55,252 nt of DNA from Thermoplasmatota archaeon (GTDB taxonomy: Archaea; Thermoplasmatota; Penumbrarchaeia; JANQNL01). The notes under the pieces were generated by a model, which saw nothing but the letters and a program-made list of their open reading frames with translations, was not told the DNA's origin and did not search any database. The translations under genes and the position numbers were made by a program. Below are positions 17,250-26,734 of this stretch, in pieces. Each line of letters begins with the position of its first letter. The first letter of the stretch is position 1. The stretch is taken from the NCBI GenBank assembly GCA_028279585.1, contig JANQNL010000092.1:1-55252 (forward strand), given 5' to 3'.

Positions 17250-19007
17250 ATGGCATCTTTCATCGGACCTGAGTTCATAGTAGTGATCCTTCTGGTCATT
17301 GCATGGGTCGTGTTCCTGGTCCTTTTTGCCAACTTTAAGCTGGACGAGAAGATACCGCTCCAGATCTACGGGCCGTTCCTCATGCTCAAGACCGGGCTTG
17401 GTAAGAAGTTCATAGCCAAGGTCGGTCAGCGTCAGAAGTTCTGGGTAGGCTTTGGTTTCCTATCGTTCGGAGTTGTCGCAGCAGCAGGTCTCCTGATGCT
17501 CCTCATGATAACTCTGGGAGCCTGGGGGTCCACGAACCCGCAGGTCGAACCTGTGACATTGCGCGAGGTCCTGGTCATACCTGGCTGGAACCCAATGATC
17601 CCGCTTGGGTACGGCCTGTTCGGGCTCATCATCGCGGTCTTCATCCATGAGGGATGCCACGGTATCGTTACCAGGGCGAACAAGATGCGCGTCAAGTCCC
17701 TTGGTCTTCTTTTCATGATAATCCCAGTTGGAGCTTTCGTGGAACCCCACGAGGAGGACATGGGCAACACGACCCGGACCAAGCGCTCCATGGTCTTCGC
17801 CGTGGGACCATCTAGCAACATCATCTTCGGCCTGGTCTGCTTGCTCATCTTCAGCTGGGTCTTCATCGGCTCTGCTGTTCCCACAGAGGACGGCCTCATA
17901 GTTCAGGGCATCTACAAGGACGGCCCCGCTGACAGGGCTGGTGTGGAGCCATACTGGAGCTTTGTCTCCATCGACAACTACAAGGTTGACTCGTCCTTGG
18001 ATATTACAGACTTCGCAGCAGACCCCAACAGCACGGTCACTTTGGGATTCGTCGTGGACGATGAGTTCACGTTCGTTGATGTCAAATGGGGGATGTACAT
18101 CCAATCGGTATCGCTTGATTTCCCTGCCAATGAGTCCGGTATAGAAGCTGGTACCTACATTTACAGCATCGACGGGGAACTTATGCGATCGTACGAACAG
18201 TTCCATGACCTGATGTCGAACACCTCGGCCGGAGATGTCATCAACATCACCGTTCTTGAACCGAACCTCGTTTATCTTCCAGGGTCCAATACCACAACCG
18301 AGGTCTGGCAGACCAGATACATCCCAGGTATAGAGCTCGAGGACAAGGCCAAGGCATACCCCGGTTTCGATCGGTTCAAGGGGAAGGGGTTCCTGGGTGT
18401 CTCTGTCATGCCCCTCGGGATGACCTTCGTGGACGCCTCTGCTTTCAGAGAGCTCATGTCCAGACCGATCATGTCAGCCTTGGACCCTATAGATGAGGAC
18501 ACACCTGCAAGGCTCCTTATCAACGTCCTATACGTAGCTGTGATCCTTCCGGTCCAGCGTGTCCTCATGCCGATACCGTTCGATTTCGCATCCAACTATG
18601 AGGTCCGGGGTCCACTTGGGCTCTTACCTCATGAGCTGTACTGGACGTTGGCCAATGTGTTCTATTATCTGTTCTGGCTCAACATCCTGTTAGGGACCTT
18701 CAATGCACTGCCCATGATGCCACTCGACGGTGGGTTCATCTTCAAGGACGTCGTGGACTACATTCTGGAAAGGGTCCTAGGTAAGAACTTGCTGGAAAAG
18801 GCCAAGGAAGGAGGTCTGATGAAGACACTTCTCCCTGTAGCAAAGTTCAGCTTCCGAAGCCCAAGCACCCCGCTGGAGCTGGAGACCGACGAGGACTTCA
18901 GAGGCTCACTATCGTTCAAGGTAGCCTTCGTCGTCTCGATAACGTGCCTTCTGCTCATACTGTTCTCGCTGATTATGCCATACATCAACATGATCATCTA
19001 CGGATGA
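17250..19007 (+). CDS. Site-2-type intramembrane zinc metalloprotease (M50) with PDZ-like domains
   Basis: Intramembrane protease of the S2P/RseP class. The zinc motif HExxH is H133-E-G-C-H137 within a membrane helix, and the third ligand lies in NALPMMPLDGG (D493). Between the two catalytic halves (about 215-400) is an extracytoplasmic region with two PDZ-like modules (for example DGPADRAGVEP and ESGIEAGTYIYSIDGE). Membrane helices lie near 8-28, 68-90, 118-138, 150-165, 183-207, 420-440, 465-490 and 552-580. At 585 residues it is of normal size for the archaeal PDZ-bearing group. Substrates are unknown; the many single-helix surface proteins in this window are plausible candidates. Its 3' end overlaps the convergent gene by 14 bp. 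Confidence 0.92.
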   Translation: MASFIGPEFIVVILLVIAWVVFLVLFANFKLDEKIPLQIYGPFLMLKTGLGKKFIAKVGQRQKFWVGFGFLSFGVVAAAGLLMLLMITLGAWGSTNPQVEPVTLREVLVIPGWNPMIPLGYGLFGLIIAVFIHEGCHGIVTRANKMRVKSLGLLFMIIPVGAFVEPHEEDMGNTTRTKRSMVFAVGPSSNIIFGLVCLLIFSWVFIGSAVPTEDGLIVQGIYKDGPADRAGVEPYWSFVSIDNYKVDSSLDITDFAADPNSTVTLGFVVDDEFTFVDVKWGMYIQSVSLDFPANESGIEAGTYIYSIDGELMRSYEQFHDLMSNTSAGDVINITVLEPNLVYLPGSNTTTEVWQTRYIPGIELEDKAKAYPGFDRFKGKGFLGVSVMPLGMTFVDASAFRELMSRPIMSALDPIDEDTPARLLINVLYVAVILPVQRVLMPIPFDFASNYEVRGPLGLLPHELYWTLANVFYYLFWLNILLGTFNALPMMPLDGGFIFKDVVDYILERVLGKNLLEKAKEGGLMKTLLPVAKFSFRSPSTPLELETDEDFRGSLSFKVAFVVSITCLLLILFSLIMPYINMIIYG

Positions 19008-19986
19008 CCTTGAAGTTCATGATGGTGTCAGCCCCAGCACAGATCTGTTTGGCCATCTCCAAAGCTCCATCTGAAGAGAAGTGAACATCACCGAGGATGA
19101 GCCTAGGCGCTTTTCCACGGACGATCTCGAGCCTATCATGGACCCGGGTAAAAGCGTGGTCCCTGGTCCTTTGGTCGAGCTCCGCGAAGATGCCTGCCAG
19201 GATCACAGCCTCCAAAGGCTTGTCCGCAGCTGCTGCCAGAGCGCAGATCTCCATGGTGCACAGGTCGCACAGGTCATCCAGCAGGTCAAGGGCCTGGAAG
19301 TCCCCCGAACCGATGCCCTGGAGGAACCTCTCCACAGCCACAGAAGGATCCTCATCCATGTCTGTAGGCGAATCGAACATCAGACCAGACGATGAGAACA
19401 CCTTCTCAACGTCGCTACCAGACCCTACAGCGCGAAGGCACTCAAGGTCCAGTGGTCCCTGGATGAGGCCAGGGGCCAAAGCAAGAGCATCGAGGCCTCC
19501 AGTGATCTTGGATCCTTCCACGACCACCGAGACGGTATTGGTGCTTGCATCCACCAGGATGAAATCCTCACCGGCCTTCTTCGTTCCCATGAACGCACCG
19601 CAGACCTTGTCTGGGGCACAGATGTGGGAGTATCGTCTGAAGGGCTGCTTGATCCATGGGGTTGCCCTGTGGACACCTGGGACGAGGTAGACGGGCCAGT
19701 CGAGCTCCTTGAGCTTCTGTACAAGCATCGTTCCTGTCCCTATCTCCTTTCCGGCAGCTCTAGTTGGAAGAAGCCCCATATCCTCGGCCTTCTCCAGCGG
19801 GACGATCTCTGTAAGTGAGTCTCCCATGGAATAGGTGACAACGGTGATGTCCGGCTTGCCGAGGTCCAGGATGGGGGATAGGTCAGGGTCCTCTGTGCGA
19901 GGGATGGTGACGTGGTGTGTCTGGCCATCCTTCAGGACGGTGGCCCGGAGTGCCCTGGAGCCGTGCTCGATGCCCATGAGGTGCAT
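18994..19986 (-). CDS. Methanogenesis-marker-12-like ASKHA-superfamily protein
   Basis: A 330-residue protein with an actin/Hsp70/sugar-kinase-type fold. MGIEHGSRALRATV gives a phosphate-1-like loop and LVDASTNTVSVVVEG a phosphate-2-like strand pair. The central block with FRRYSHICAPDKV and GLIQGPLDLE recalls the protein called methanogenesis marker 12; the match is from memory. Its function is unknown in the family. A TATA-like TTTAAAAG lies at 20009-20016, about 26 bp upstream of the ATG at 19986, so the mRNA is probably leaderless; an alternative ATG is at 19977. It converges on the site-2 protease gene with a 14-bp overlap. Confidence 0.68.
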   Translation of the reverse strand: MHLMGIEHGSRALRATVLKDGQTHHVTIPRTEDPDLSPILDLGKPDITVVTYSMGDSLTEIVPLEKAEDMGLLPTRAAGKEIGTGTMLVQKLKELDWPVYLVPGVHRATPWIKQPFRRYSHICAPDKVCGAFMGTKKAGEDFILVDASTNTVSVVVEGSKITGGLDALALAPGLIQGPLDLECLRAVGSGSDVEKVFSSSGLMFDSPTDMDEDPSVAVERFLQGIGSGDFQALDLLDDLCDLCTMEICALAAAADKPLEAVILAGIFAELDQRTRDHAFTRVHDRLEIVRGKAPRLILGDVHFSSDGALEMAKQICAGADTIMNFKVIRR

Positions 19987-20008
19987 GAGGGTGGGATTGG
20001 TCTGATGG

Positions 20009-20016
20009 TTTAAAAG
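20009..20016 (-). promoter_or_regulatory. TATA box for the marker-12-like gene
   Basis: CTTTTAAA read on the minus strand, centred about 26 bp upstream of the ATG at 19986. That spacing puts the transcription start at or within a base or two of the start codon, predicting a leaderless transcript. Confidence 0.55.
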
Positions 20017-20064
20017 GGGACGGTTCGACTAGTTCTACAATTCTGACATGAAAGGAGAAAATAG

Positions 20065-20139
20065 CGGGCGTGAAGGGATTCGAACCCCCGACTTTCAGCT
20101 TAGGAGGCTGGCGCCATATCCAGGCTAGGCCACACGCCC
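20065..20139 (-). tRNA. tRNA-Arg (anticodon CCT)
   Basis: Cloverleaf on the minus strand. The acceptor stem is GGGCGTG / CACGCCC, the D-arm carries AGCCTGGATA, the anticodon loop CTCCTAA has CCT at 20104-20102, and the T-loop is TTCGAAT closed by GGGGG/CCCTT. The discriminator is G. CCA is not encoded and there is no intron. It reads the AGG codon. The last anticodon-stem pair (27-43) is a C-A mismatch. Confidence 0.95.
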
Positions 20140-20170
20140 GCAATGAAGTAGGAACCGGTGAGAGGAGGAG

Positions 20171-20180
20171 ATTTATTTGT
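20171..20180 (-). promoter_or_regulatory. TATA box for tRNA-Arg
   Basis: ACAAATAAAT on the minus strand lies about 36 bp upstream of the mature tRNA 5' end, giving a short 5' leader of about 10 nt for RNase P to remove. The divergent surface-protein gene has its own TATA-like CATATATC near 20218-20225. Confidence 0.5.
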
Positions 20181-20281
20181 ATCTTTCGCTCCAACCGAAT
20201 ACAATCACCACTAATCTCATATATCCCCCAACCGATAGGTCCCCCGAACACCCTGGCCCATGGCCTCTGGAGTTGTCATAA

Positions 20282-22975
20282 ATGACCAGCACACGAAACT
20301 CGGCCGCCCTCTGTCTTGCAGCCGTAGCCATCCTCCTGTTCAGCTTCTTGATGATCACCCCAACAACCGCAGCTCCAACATCCCGGGCCAGCGGGGATGA
20401 TGCACCGGTGACGTTCGTCAATGTCACAGAGAGCGTCGGACTGCCGGTCATCAACGGCGATAACTTCTGCTGGGGCGACTACGACAATGACGGGGACCAG
20501 GACCTTCTCGTCACAGGCAACAACCTGTTCCGTAACAACGGTGCCCCGAACTACGACTTCACGGATGTCTCATCCACATCCGGCCTCGATCTGGACGGTT
20601 ACGCGTCCTGGGGAGACTACAACAATGACGGCTGGCTCGACGTCTACGTCGGCAACGACGTCAATGGTTCCGAGGATAAGCTGTTCAAGAACAACGGCGA
20701 CGGAAGCTTCTCTGATGTCACCTGGTCTGCAGGCGGCGTTACAGACCCATACCCGACCCTAGCTGTAGGCTGGGGGGATTATGACCAGGATGGGTACCTC
20801 GACCTCTACTGTCTGAACTGGCGCGACCTGGACAACATCAAGTATCCCGACACACTATGGCACAACAACGGCGATGGTACCTTCACAGACGTCACCGTAG
20901 CTGCAGGCGTGTGGGAGGGGGACAACCCAGCAGCCGGTATGGGATACACTTGGGGAGACTACAACGATGACGGTTGGCCAGACATCTATGTCGGCAACTA
21001 TCTCCTTCGCCAGAACTACCTTTATCATAACAATCAGGATGGTACCTTTACAGACGTCGGCCCGGCCAAGGGCGTTGAAGGTCATGCGACCTGGGGCGGG
21101 ACCGAGTGGTATTATGGCCATAGTCCAGGATCTGCGTTCTCTGACTTCGACAATGACGGGAACATCGACCTGTGGGTGTCCAACCTGGCACACAGGGACC
21201 TTGCCCGTGCGCTCATCTGCGATTCATCCTACTTCTTCGTTAGCGATGGCCCAGAGAACAACTACACGTTTACGGACATGTTCGATTCCTCCGGCGTTCC
21301 AGCATATCCTCCAGGCGGGGATGAGGAGCTATACTTCGGTGTAGCGATCACTGACTGGGACAACGACGGCGATGTGGACATGTACCTCCCTCAGGTGAAG
21401 AACAACATCGATTACGCTTACTCCTACATGTTCTCCAACGATGGTGACCTTTCTTTCACAGACATCTCTGACCAGTGTGGCTTGAGGGTCTGGGACACCA
21501 CAGGTGGTGCCTGGTGCGACTACGACGAGGACGGGGACATGGACCTTGTCACAGCAGGACGAGGGGAATATCGAGGCCCAGCATTCATCAAGCTCTACGA
21601 GAACCAGGGCAACGATAACGACTATGTTCAGTTCGAGCTCAAGACCGAGGAAGGCTGCACAGGGGCCATCGGAGCACGGATAAGGCTCACCACGAACGAT
21701 GGGACCACCATGTTGAGGGATGTGGAGTCCATGATGGGAAACCACGCAACGCAGAACTCCATGGTCCAGCATTTCGGACTGGGTGAGTACACCGGGACCG
21801 TGGACATCGAGATAAGGTGGGACAGCGGCAAGCTCCAGAGGCTCACAGGTCTCACCGTGAACACGAAGCACATCATCAATGAGCCCGAGTCCTACACTGA
21901 CCTGAGCGTTGCAGGCATCGAGGAGGCCTCGGAACTTGACATCACCTCTGGAGATACAATCACGTTCAATTGCTGGGTTGACAACCTGGGGACCATCCCT
22001 GCAACCCATTATGTCGCAAAGCTCGTAGAAGGCAATCCATCATCTGGTAACGTTATCGCCACCATGGAACGGACAGACCCGGTCCTTCCATACGGACAGG
22101 ATGTGTTCCAGATGGAGATGGACACCACTGGTTTCGAGGGCCAGTACACCATCTACCTTGTCGTGTCCGGTGTCGTCCCTGCCGATCCTGAACCATCCAA
22201 CGATAAGGACGGCGTCAATATCCAGGTGGACCCTGCAGAGGTCCCGCCGGACAACCGCGCACCGTCTATAAGTTCCGTCGGGATAGATCCTACCCAGATC
22301 TCACCTGGCCAGATGGCCACCATATCAGTTGACGCTTCAGACCCCGACGGGGACGAGCTCACTTACTCCTACAGCATAGGGTCAGGCTTGATCTCAGACG
22401 GTGGTGACACAGTCACCTGGACGGCTCCCCTCGAGGATGGCCTCTACGTACTGACAGTGACGGTCTCCGATCCATATGGCATGACGGATGCTGAGACCTT
22501 GTCCATCAATGTAGGCGGGCTGAACCAGCCCCCATCGATAGTTGATGTACTAGTAACACCAGAGTCCGTGAGGGCCGTGGACGGCAAGTTCGTGGACATC
22601 TATGTGGTCACGTACGACCCTGACAATCCTGGTCTAACGGTCACTCTTGACATGTCGACCCTGGGCCTCGGAATCGTTACAGCGATGGACGACGGGGTAG
22701 AGCCGGATGGAACGGCTGGTGATGGTACCTACAGCTATAGGGTGCAGGTCACTGGGGACATGATCGCAAACGCTTACGGTGTGGAAATTACGGTGACGGA
22801 TGGGACCAACACGGTGATGGGAACAGCTTACGTGAATGTTCTCACACCGCCTGTGGAGGATTCGGAAGAAGAGGCGTCTACGAACTTCCTGGGTTACTCA
22901 TGGGTGGTTCCTGTGGGCTTCATGGTATGCATTGTTGGAACTGTCATACTTTTTGGACATAGACGGCGTTATTGA
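20282..22975 (+). CDS. Surface protein: VCBS/FG-GAP propeller, ASPIC/UnbV, CARDB and Ig-like domains, TM anchor
   Basis: Exported protein of 897 residues. The signal peptide spans residues 1-31 (LCLAAVAILLFSFLMI then A-x-A). About seven FG-GAP/VCBS units follow with DYDNDGDQDLL-type calcium loops, then an ASPIC/UnbV domain (GNHATQNSMVQHFGLG), a CARDB-like domain (about 540-640) and two Ig/cadherin-like domains. The C-terminus is one membrane helix ending in GHRRRY with almost no cytoplasmic tail. The first 530 residues are clearly paralogous to the protein at 12657-16694; the C-terminal halves differ. The ATG at 20282 has a GGAG motif upstream. Probable cell-surface binding protein. Confidence 0.88.
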   Translation: MTSTRNSAALCLAAVAILLFSFLMITPTTAAPTSRASGDDAPVTFVNVTESVGLPVINGDNFCWGDYDNDGDQDLLVTGNNLFRNNGAPNYDFTDVSSTSGLDLDGYASWGDYNNDGWLDVYVGNDVNGSEDKLFKNNGDGSFSDVTWSAGGVTDPYPTLAVGWGDYDQDGYLDLYCLNWRDLDNIKYPDTLWHNNGDGTFTDVTVAAGVWEGDNPAAGMGYTWGDYNDDGWPDIYVGNYLLRQNYLYHNNQDGTFTDVGPAKGVEGHATWGGTEWYYGHSPGSAFSDFDNDGNIDLWVSNLAHRDLARALICDSSYFFVSDGPENNYTFTDMFDSSGVPAYPPGGDEELYFGVAITDWDNDGDVDMYLPQVKNNIDYAYSYMFSNDGDLSFTDISDQCGLRVWDTTGGAWCDYDEDGDMDLVTAGRGEYRGPAFIKLYENQGNDNDYVQFELKTEEGCTGAIGARIRLTTNDGTTMLRDVESMMGNHATQNSMVQHFGLGEYTGTVDIEIRWDSGKLQRLTGLTVNTKHIINEPESYTDLSVAGIEEASELDITSGDTITFNCWVDNLGTIPATHYVAKLVEGNPSSGNVIATMERTDPVLPYGQDVFQMEMDTTGFEGQYTIYLVVSGVVPADPEPSNDKDGVNIQVDPAEVPPDNRAPSISSVGIDPTQISPGQMATISVDASDPDGDELTYSYSIGSGLISDGGDTVTWTAPLEDGLYVLTVTVSDPYGMTDAETLSINVGGLNQPPSIVDVLVTPESVRAVDGKFVDIYVVTYDPDNPGLTVTLDMSTLGLGIVTAMDDGVEPDGTAGDGTYSYRVQVTGDMIANAYGVEITVTDGTNTVMGTAYVNVLTPPVEDSEEEASTNFLGYSWVVPVGFMVCIVGTVILFGHRRRY

Positions 22976-23031
22976 AGTTCTAAAACTATAATACTGCATA
23001 CTTGCTTGGTCATCTCGAGTGAGGTGATACA

Positions 23032-26000
23032 ATGCTATTACGTTCGATCACCATTATATGTCTAGTTCTATTGATAGCGACCTCTATGATGGTCATAGCC
23101 CATTCTGGTCTGGAGTCACCTTCAGAACTTGAAGTTGAAGCCCCATCTGCCCGTGACGAAGATAGGGACATGGTCATACTGACACCGGATGCATACGTAG
23201 CACCATATCAGGAACTAGCGGACTATCGTAACTCGACCGGTACGAGCACTTATGTTATCACATTGACAGATGTCTATGCAGGAACGTATTTCCCATCACA
23301 GGGCGATAACAACATGGAGAGGATCAAGTACTTCATCAAGGACGCGCTGGAGAATTGGAACATCTCCTACGTCCTCCTTGGGGGGGACTCGGGTCAGATC
23401 CCTGTCTGTTCTGCCCGGGTGTTCACAGATTGGACCTCTACCTTCCTCACAGACCTATACTATGCAGATGTCTATACCTCGATGGGACTGTTCGCGACCT
23501 GGGATGCAAATGATGATGGTAAATATGGGGCCTATGATAATGATAGAAGTGCTTTGGACCTAAAGCCCGATGTCCATATCGGCCGTCTCCCTTCATCTAA
23601 TGTAACCCAGGCCCAATGGATGGTGGACAAGATCATCAGGTATGAGCAAAATGCTCCTGGGGCGGTTTGGGCAAAGAACATCACAATACTTACAGGCATG
23701 TCCAGTGGAGATACATATGGGGATTATCTTACCAATAACTTCTACACATCTGCAGAAGGGTGGAACCACAACAAGCTATATCAGGACGCAGCGACGGTCG
23801 AGAACTTCACTTCTTACGAGAACCACTCCGTTGGTGTACTAGCCTTCTGGGGTCATGGTGGAGAGACCTCATGGCTTGGCAACGAAAGCTTCGATACGAA
23901 CGATATCAGGGCGATGACCAACTTCGGTCGCTTGCCGATAGTAACGCTGATGGCGTGTAACTGTGGGAACTTCGGTCATAGTTCCGACTGCTTTGCCGAG
24001 ACCTTCCTGAAGATGCAATATGGCGGAGGCATCTGTTGTCTTGCAGGGACCCAGACATCCAATGGAGCAGACCATCTCGATAGGTCGGGTGCCATCAATA
24101 CATATTTCCATGAGGCCTATGGACTTGATAGGGTCAGGAAGATGGGCCATATGTATACCGAAGGTGTGAACAAGTATCTGGCCCGGGAGTCGGCTTTAAG
24201 CGATTCCTTGGATTATAAAAATTTAGTCGAGTATGTTTTCTTCGGGGATCCCGCAACGAACATCGGTGGATTCGTCCAGACAAATGTGGACATATCCTGC
24301 GATGGAGTATCGCGAACTGTGGACCCTGGAGACTGGACCTTGTATGAAGTATCGTTCAATGATACTGGACTAGGATATGCTGACCTTGAGCTAGAGCTCA
24401 ATACATCCTCGGGCCAACCGATACCTGACGATTGGGACGTGGATGTGTCCGGGTGGAGCCTGAAGATGGACCCTGGTGATAACCTGACCATATCCATAAA
24501 CGTGACCGCTCCCGCAGATGCGAACGCCTCTGATGAGCTCTCGCTGGTCTTAAAAGGCACAGCTTCGACATTGCCACAACCCATAACTATCACATTGACC
24601 ACGACCGTTGGACAAGTAAGGTCGTTCAACTTCAACTGTCCATTATCCATAAAGCAGGTGGAACCGGATGGATATGCGAACTTCTCGTTCACTGTCCACA
24701 ATACCGGTAATGACCATTTCTCTTTCGAGCTGAACCACACCATCGATGGAACGAATTTGACCGGTCAGATCTCGACGGGGTCCATTGACCTTGATCGTGG
24801 TGAGACCGTAGAGGTTTGGCTAAATGTCTCCCCCAAGGCTGGCATTCCATCAGGGTATTATCGTAGCAGAGTGGGATGTTACCTCGAGGGTTCACCGCCA
24901 ATATATTACGAGTACGACCTCAACATCACTGTCCTGGAGTCGCATGGGTTCGATGCTTCGGCACCGGTATCTGATATGACGGTCCTCGGTGGGTCCACTA
25001 TCGACCTTGAGATCGATGTGTTCAACCAAGGGAACCATCTGGACACAATCTTTTTCAATGTTCCGAACAAGAGCTCATACGTTGGCTGGGACTTCGATTT
25101 TAAACCTGGAAAATCTGTAGATGTGGAAGCGTTCTCGAGCGACATCATCAACTTCAATATATCCGTCCCCCAGCAAGTGGAAGCTGGTTCCTATGAAATA
25201 ATCGTGAATGCCGCGCTCCAATCCAACAGTGTGGTCATCGAGGTTCCGTTCAACATTACCGTAGCTCCTATCATTCTGTTGAACGTCACCACCGCTAATC
25301 CTGTACTGAACTCATCAGCAGGTGAACAAGCGGACTTCGAGGTCATCTTGGCCAACCAGGGCAATGTACCGCTCGATTGTAACCTGACATTGCTTGATGT
25401 TCCAGCTTTGTGGGATGTGACGATGTTGTCCCGAAAGAGCATTGAGCCCTTCACACAAGAGACCCTTTCCATCTCGATGATACTCGACGATCCCACACAA
25501 GGAGGGAATGTGAACATGACATTGAGGGCAGCTGATGTCGATCGTTCCCTCTCCGAGGACCTAATGCTTGGCATCTATGTACCTGTAGAGCGAGATCTAG
25601 AGCTGGAGGCCGTATTGGAAACAGCTTCTGTGCTTCCTGGCTTAAAGATTCCTGGTAGGATAGCGCTAACCAACCTTGGCAACGTCCGGGATACCTATGA
25701 CATCGATGCTACGATACCATCTGGTTGGATCTTGGACCTTTCTAGCGACCACGTCGTGTTGGATATGGAAGTATCAGAGGTTGTATACATCAATCTGACC
25801 GCTCCTTCCAATGCTACTATGGGAACAGTATCTGTACCATTCACAGCACGTTCGCGAACAGATACCGCGGTCCAAATGACAGTAACGCTAAAACCATATG
25901 TTGGCCAGGTCTGTTCCATCTTTGTTGGAGACCCCACTCGTTCTTCGCTCATTGCTCGACCGTCGATGGTGATATACTCAGAGTTCGCGGTCGAGAACTT

Positions 26001-26730
26001 GGGAAATGGTATTGAGAAACTTGACCTAACGGCCTCAACCGTACCGGAGGGGTGGTCTGTGACCGTTGGTGGAGCGACCTCGATATCTTATCAAGGATCT
26101 CAAAGCTACAATATCACTATCGAGGTTCCAGCAACAGCTTCACTTGGACAAGACCAAATAGTGATAGATGTGATCTCAACCATAGATGCATCTGTGTCCC
26201 ATCAGGTGACCATCATAGTTACGATAGAAGAAAGTGAAGGCCAGGACGGAGGATCATCTGGGTCGTCCAACACAGCATTCATCGCTGCAGGCATCATTGG
26301 CGCAGTGGTCCTTGCATTGATCATCGTGGTAGCCATAGTTGTGGTAGCTCTTTTTGTCCTCAAAGGCAAGAAGGGCGGTGAGGACGTGGCCCATGAGGGG
26401 ACTAGCCCCATGGAGCAGGACACCGAGGCGACCAATGAGCAGGTCGAGCAGGAACAGGCAACACCTGCCACTGGTCCAGAATCCCCCATCGCTGATACGG
26501 AGAGCCTCCCGACAAACCAGTCTATCCCACTGGACACGCCGATGGAACAGCTCGAGACAACCCCAACTGAGGGTTTGCCTCCAGATCAGGAGGGCTACAC
26601 CGACGTTGCTGAAACATCAGATATTGAGGTGAATGGACCCCCACCAGAAATGGACCAGGGATCGGAAGTGTCGATGGACCAGCAAGAAGTACCCTCCGAG
26701 ACCTCGGAGGAGGACCTGTTCACGATATAG
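23032..26730 (+). CDS. Gingipain-like cysteine protease (peptidase C25 family), membrane anchored
   Basis: Exported protein of 1232 residues. After the signal peptide (1-24) comes a caspase-fold C25 domain (about 45-420). The catalytic His is H275 (FWGHGG) and the nucleophile is probably C309 in MACNCGNFG. A Ca-loop-like DANDDGKYGAYDND lies at 158-171. From about 430 to 1070 are repeated beta-sandwich domains of NEW3/CARDB type (phrases such as NTGNDHFSFEL and NLGNVRDTYDI recur). A membrane helix lies near 1080-1108, followed by an acidic, Pro/Thr-rich tail that ends EEDLFTI. The ATG has GAGGTGATAC upstream and TATA-like AACTATAAT near 22984-22992. Probable role: extracellular proteolysis or surface-protein maturation. 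Confidence 0.85.
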   Translation: MLLRSITIICLVLLIATSMMVIAHSGLESPSELEVEAPSARDEDRDMVILTPDAYVAPYQELADYRNSTGTSTYVITLTDVYAGTYFPSQGDNNMERIKYFIKDALENWNISYVLLGGDSGQIPVCSARVFTDWTSTFLTDLYYADVYTSMGLFATWDANDDGKYGAYDNDRSALDLKPDVHIGRLPSSNVTQAQWMVDKIIRYEQNAPGAVWAKNITILTGMSSGDTYGDYLTNNFYTSAEGWNHNKLYQDAATVENFTSYENHSVGVLAFWGHGGETSWLGNESFDTNDIRAMTNFGRLPIVTLMACNCGNFGHSSDCFAETFLKMQYGGGICCLAGTQTSNGADHLDRSGAINTYFHEAYGLDRVRKMGHMYTEGVNKYLARESALSDSLDYKNLVEYVFFGDPATNIGGFVQTNVDISCDGVSRTVDPGDWTLYEVSFNDTGLGYADLELELNTSSGQPIPDDWDVDVSGWSLKMDPGDNLTISINVTAPADANASDELSLVLKGTASTLPQPITITLTTTVGQVRSFNFNCPLSIKQVEPDGYANFSFTVHNTGNDHFSFELNHTIDGTNLTGQISTGSIDLDRGETVEVWLNVSPKAGIPSGYYRSRVGCYLEGSPPIYYEYDLNITVLESHGFDASAPVSDMTVLGGSTIDLEIDVFNQGNHLDTIFFNVPNKSSYVGWDFDFKPGKSVDVEAFSSDIINFNISVPQQVEAGSYEIIVNAALQSNSVVIEVPFNITVAPIILLNVTTANPVLNSSAGEQADFEVILANQGNVPLDCNLTLLDVPALWDVTMLSRKSIEPFTQETLSISMILDDPTQGGNVNMTLRAADVDRSLSEDLMLGIYVPVERDLELEAVLETASVLPGLKIPGRIALTNLGNVRDTYDIDATIPSGWILDLSSDHVVLDMEVSEVVYINLTAPSNATMGTVSVPFTARSRTDTAVQMTVTLKPYVGQVCSIFVGDPTRSSLIARPSMVIYSEFAVENLGNGIEKLDLTASTVPEGWSVTVGGATSISYQGSQSYNITIEVPATASLGQDQIVIDVISTIDASVSHQVTIIVTIEESEGQDGGSSGSSNTAFIAAGIIGAVVLALIIVVAIVVVALFVLKGKKGGEDVAHEGTSPMEQDTEATNEQVEQEQATPATGPESPIADTESLPTNQSIPLDTPMEQLETTPTEGLPPDQEGYTDVAETSDIEVNGPPPEMDQGSEVSMDQQEVPSETSEEDLFTI

Positions 26731-26734
26731 GTTA

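Noticed and set aside
18994-19986. Sugar kinase (FGGY/ROK) annotation for the ASKHA protein
   Set aside because: The phosphate loops are there, but the usual catalytic Asp motif of sugar kinases and the substrate domain pattern are not, while the central block fits the marker-12 type better.
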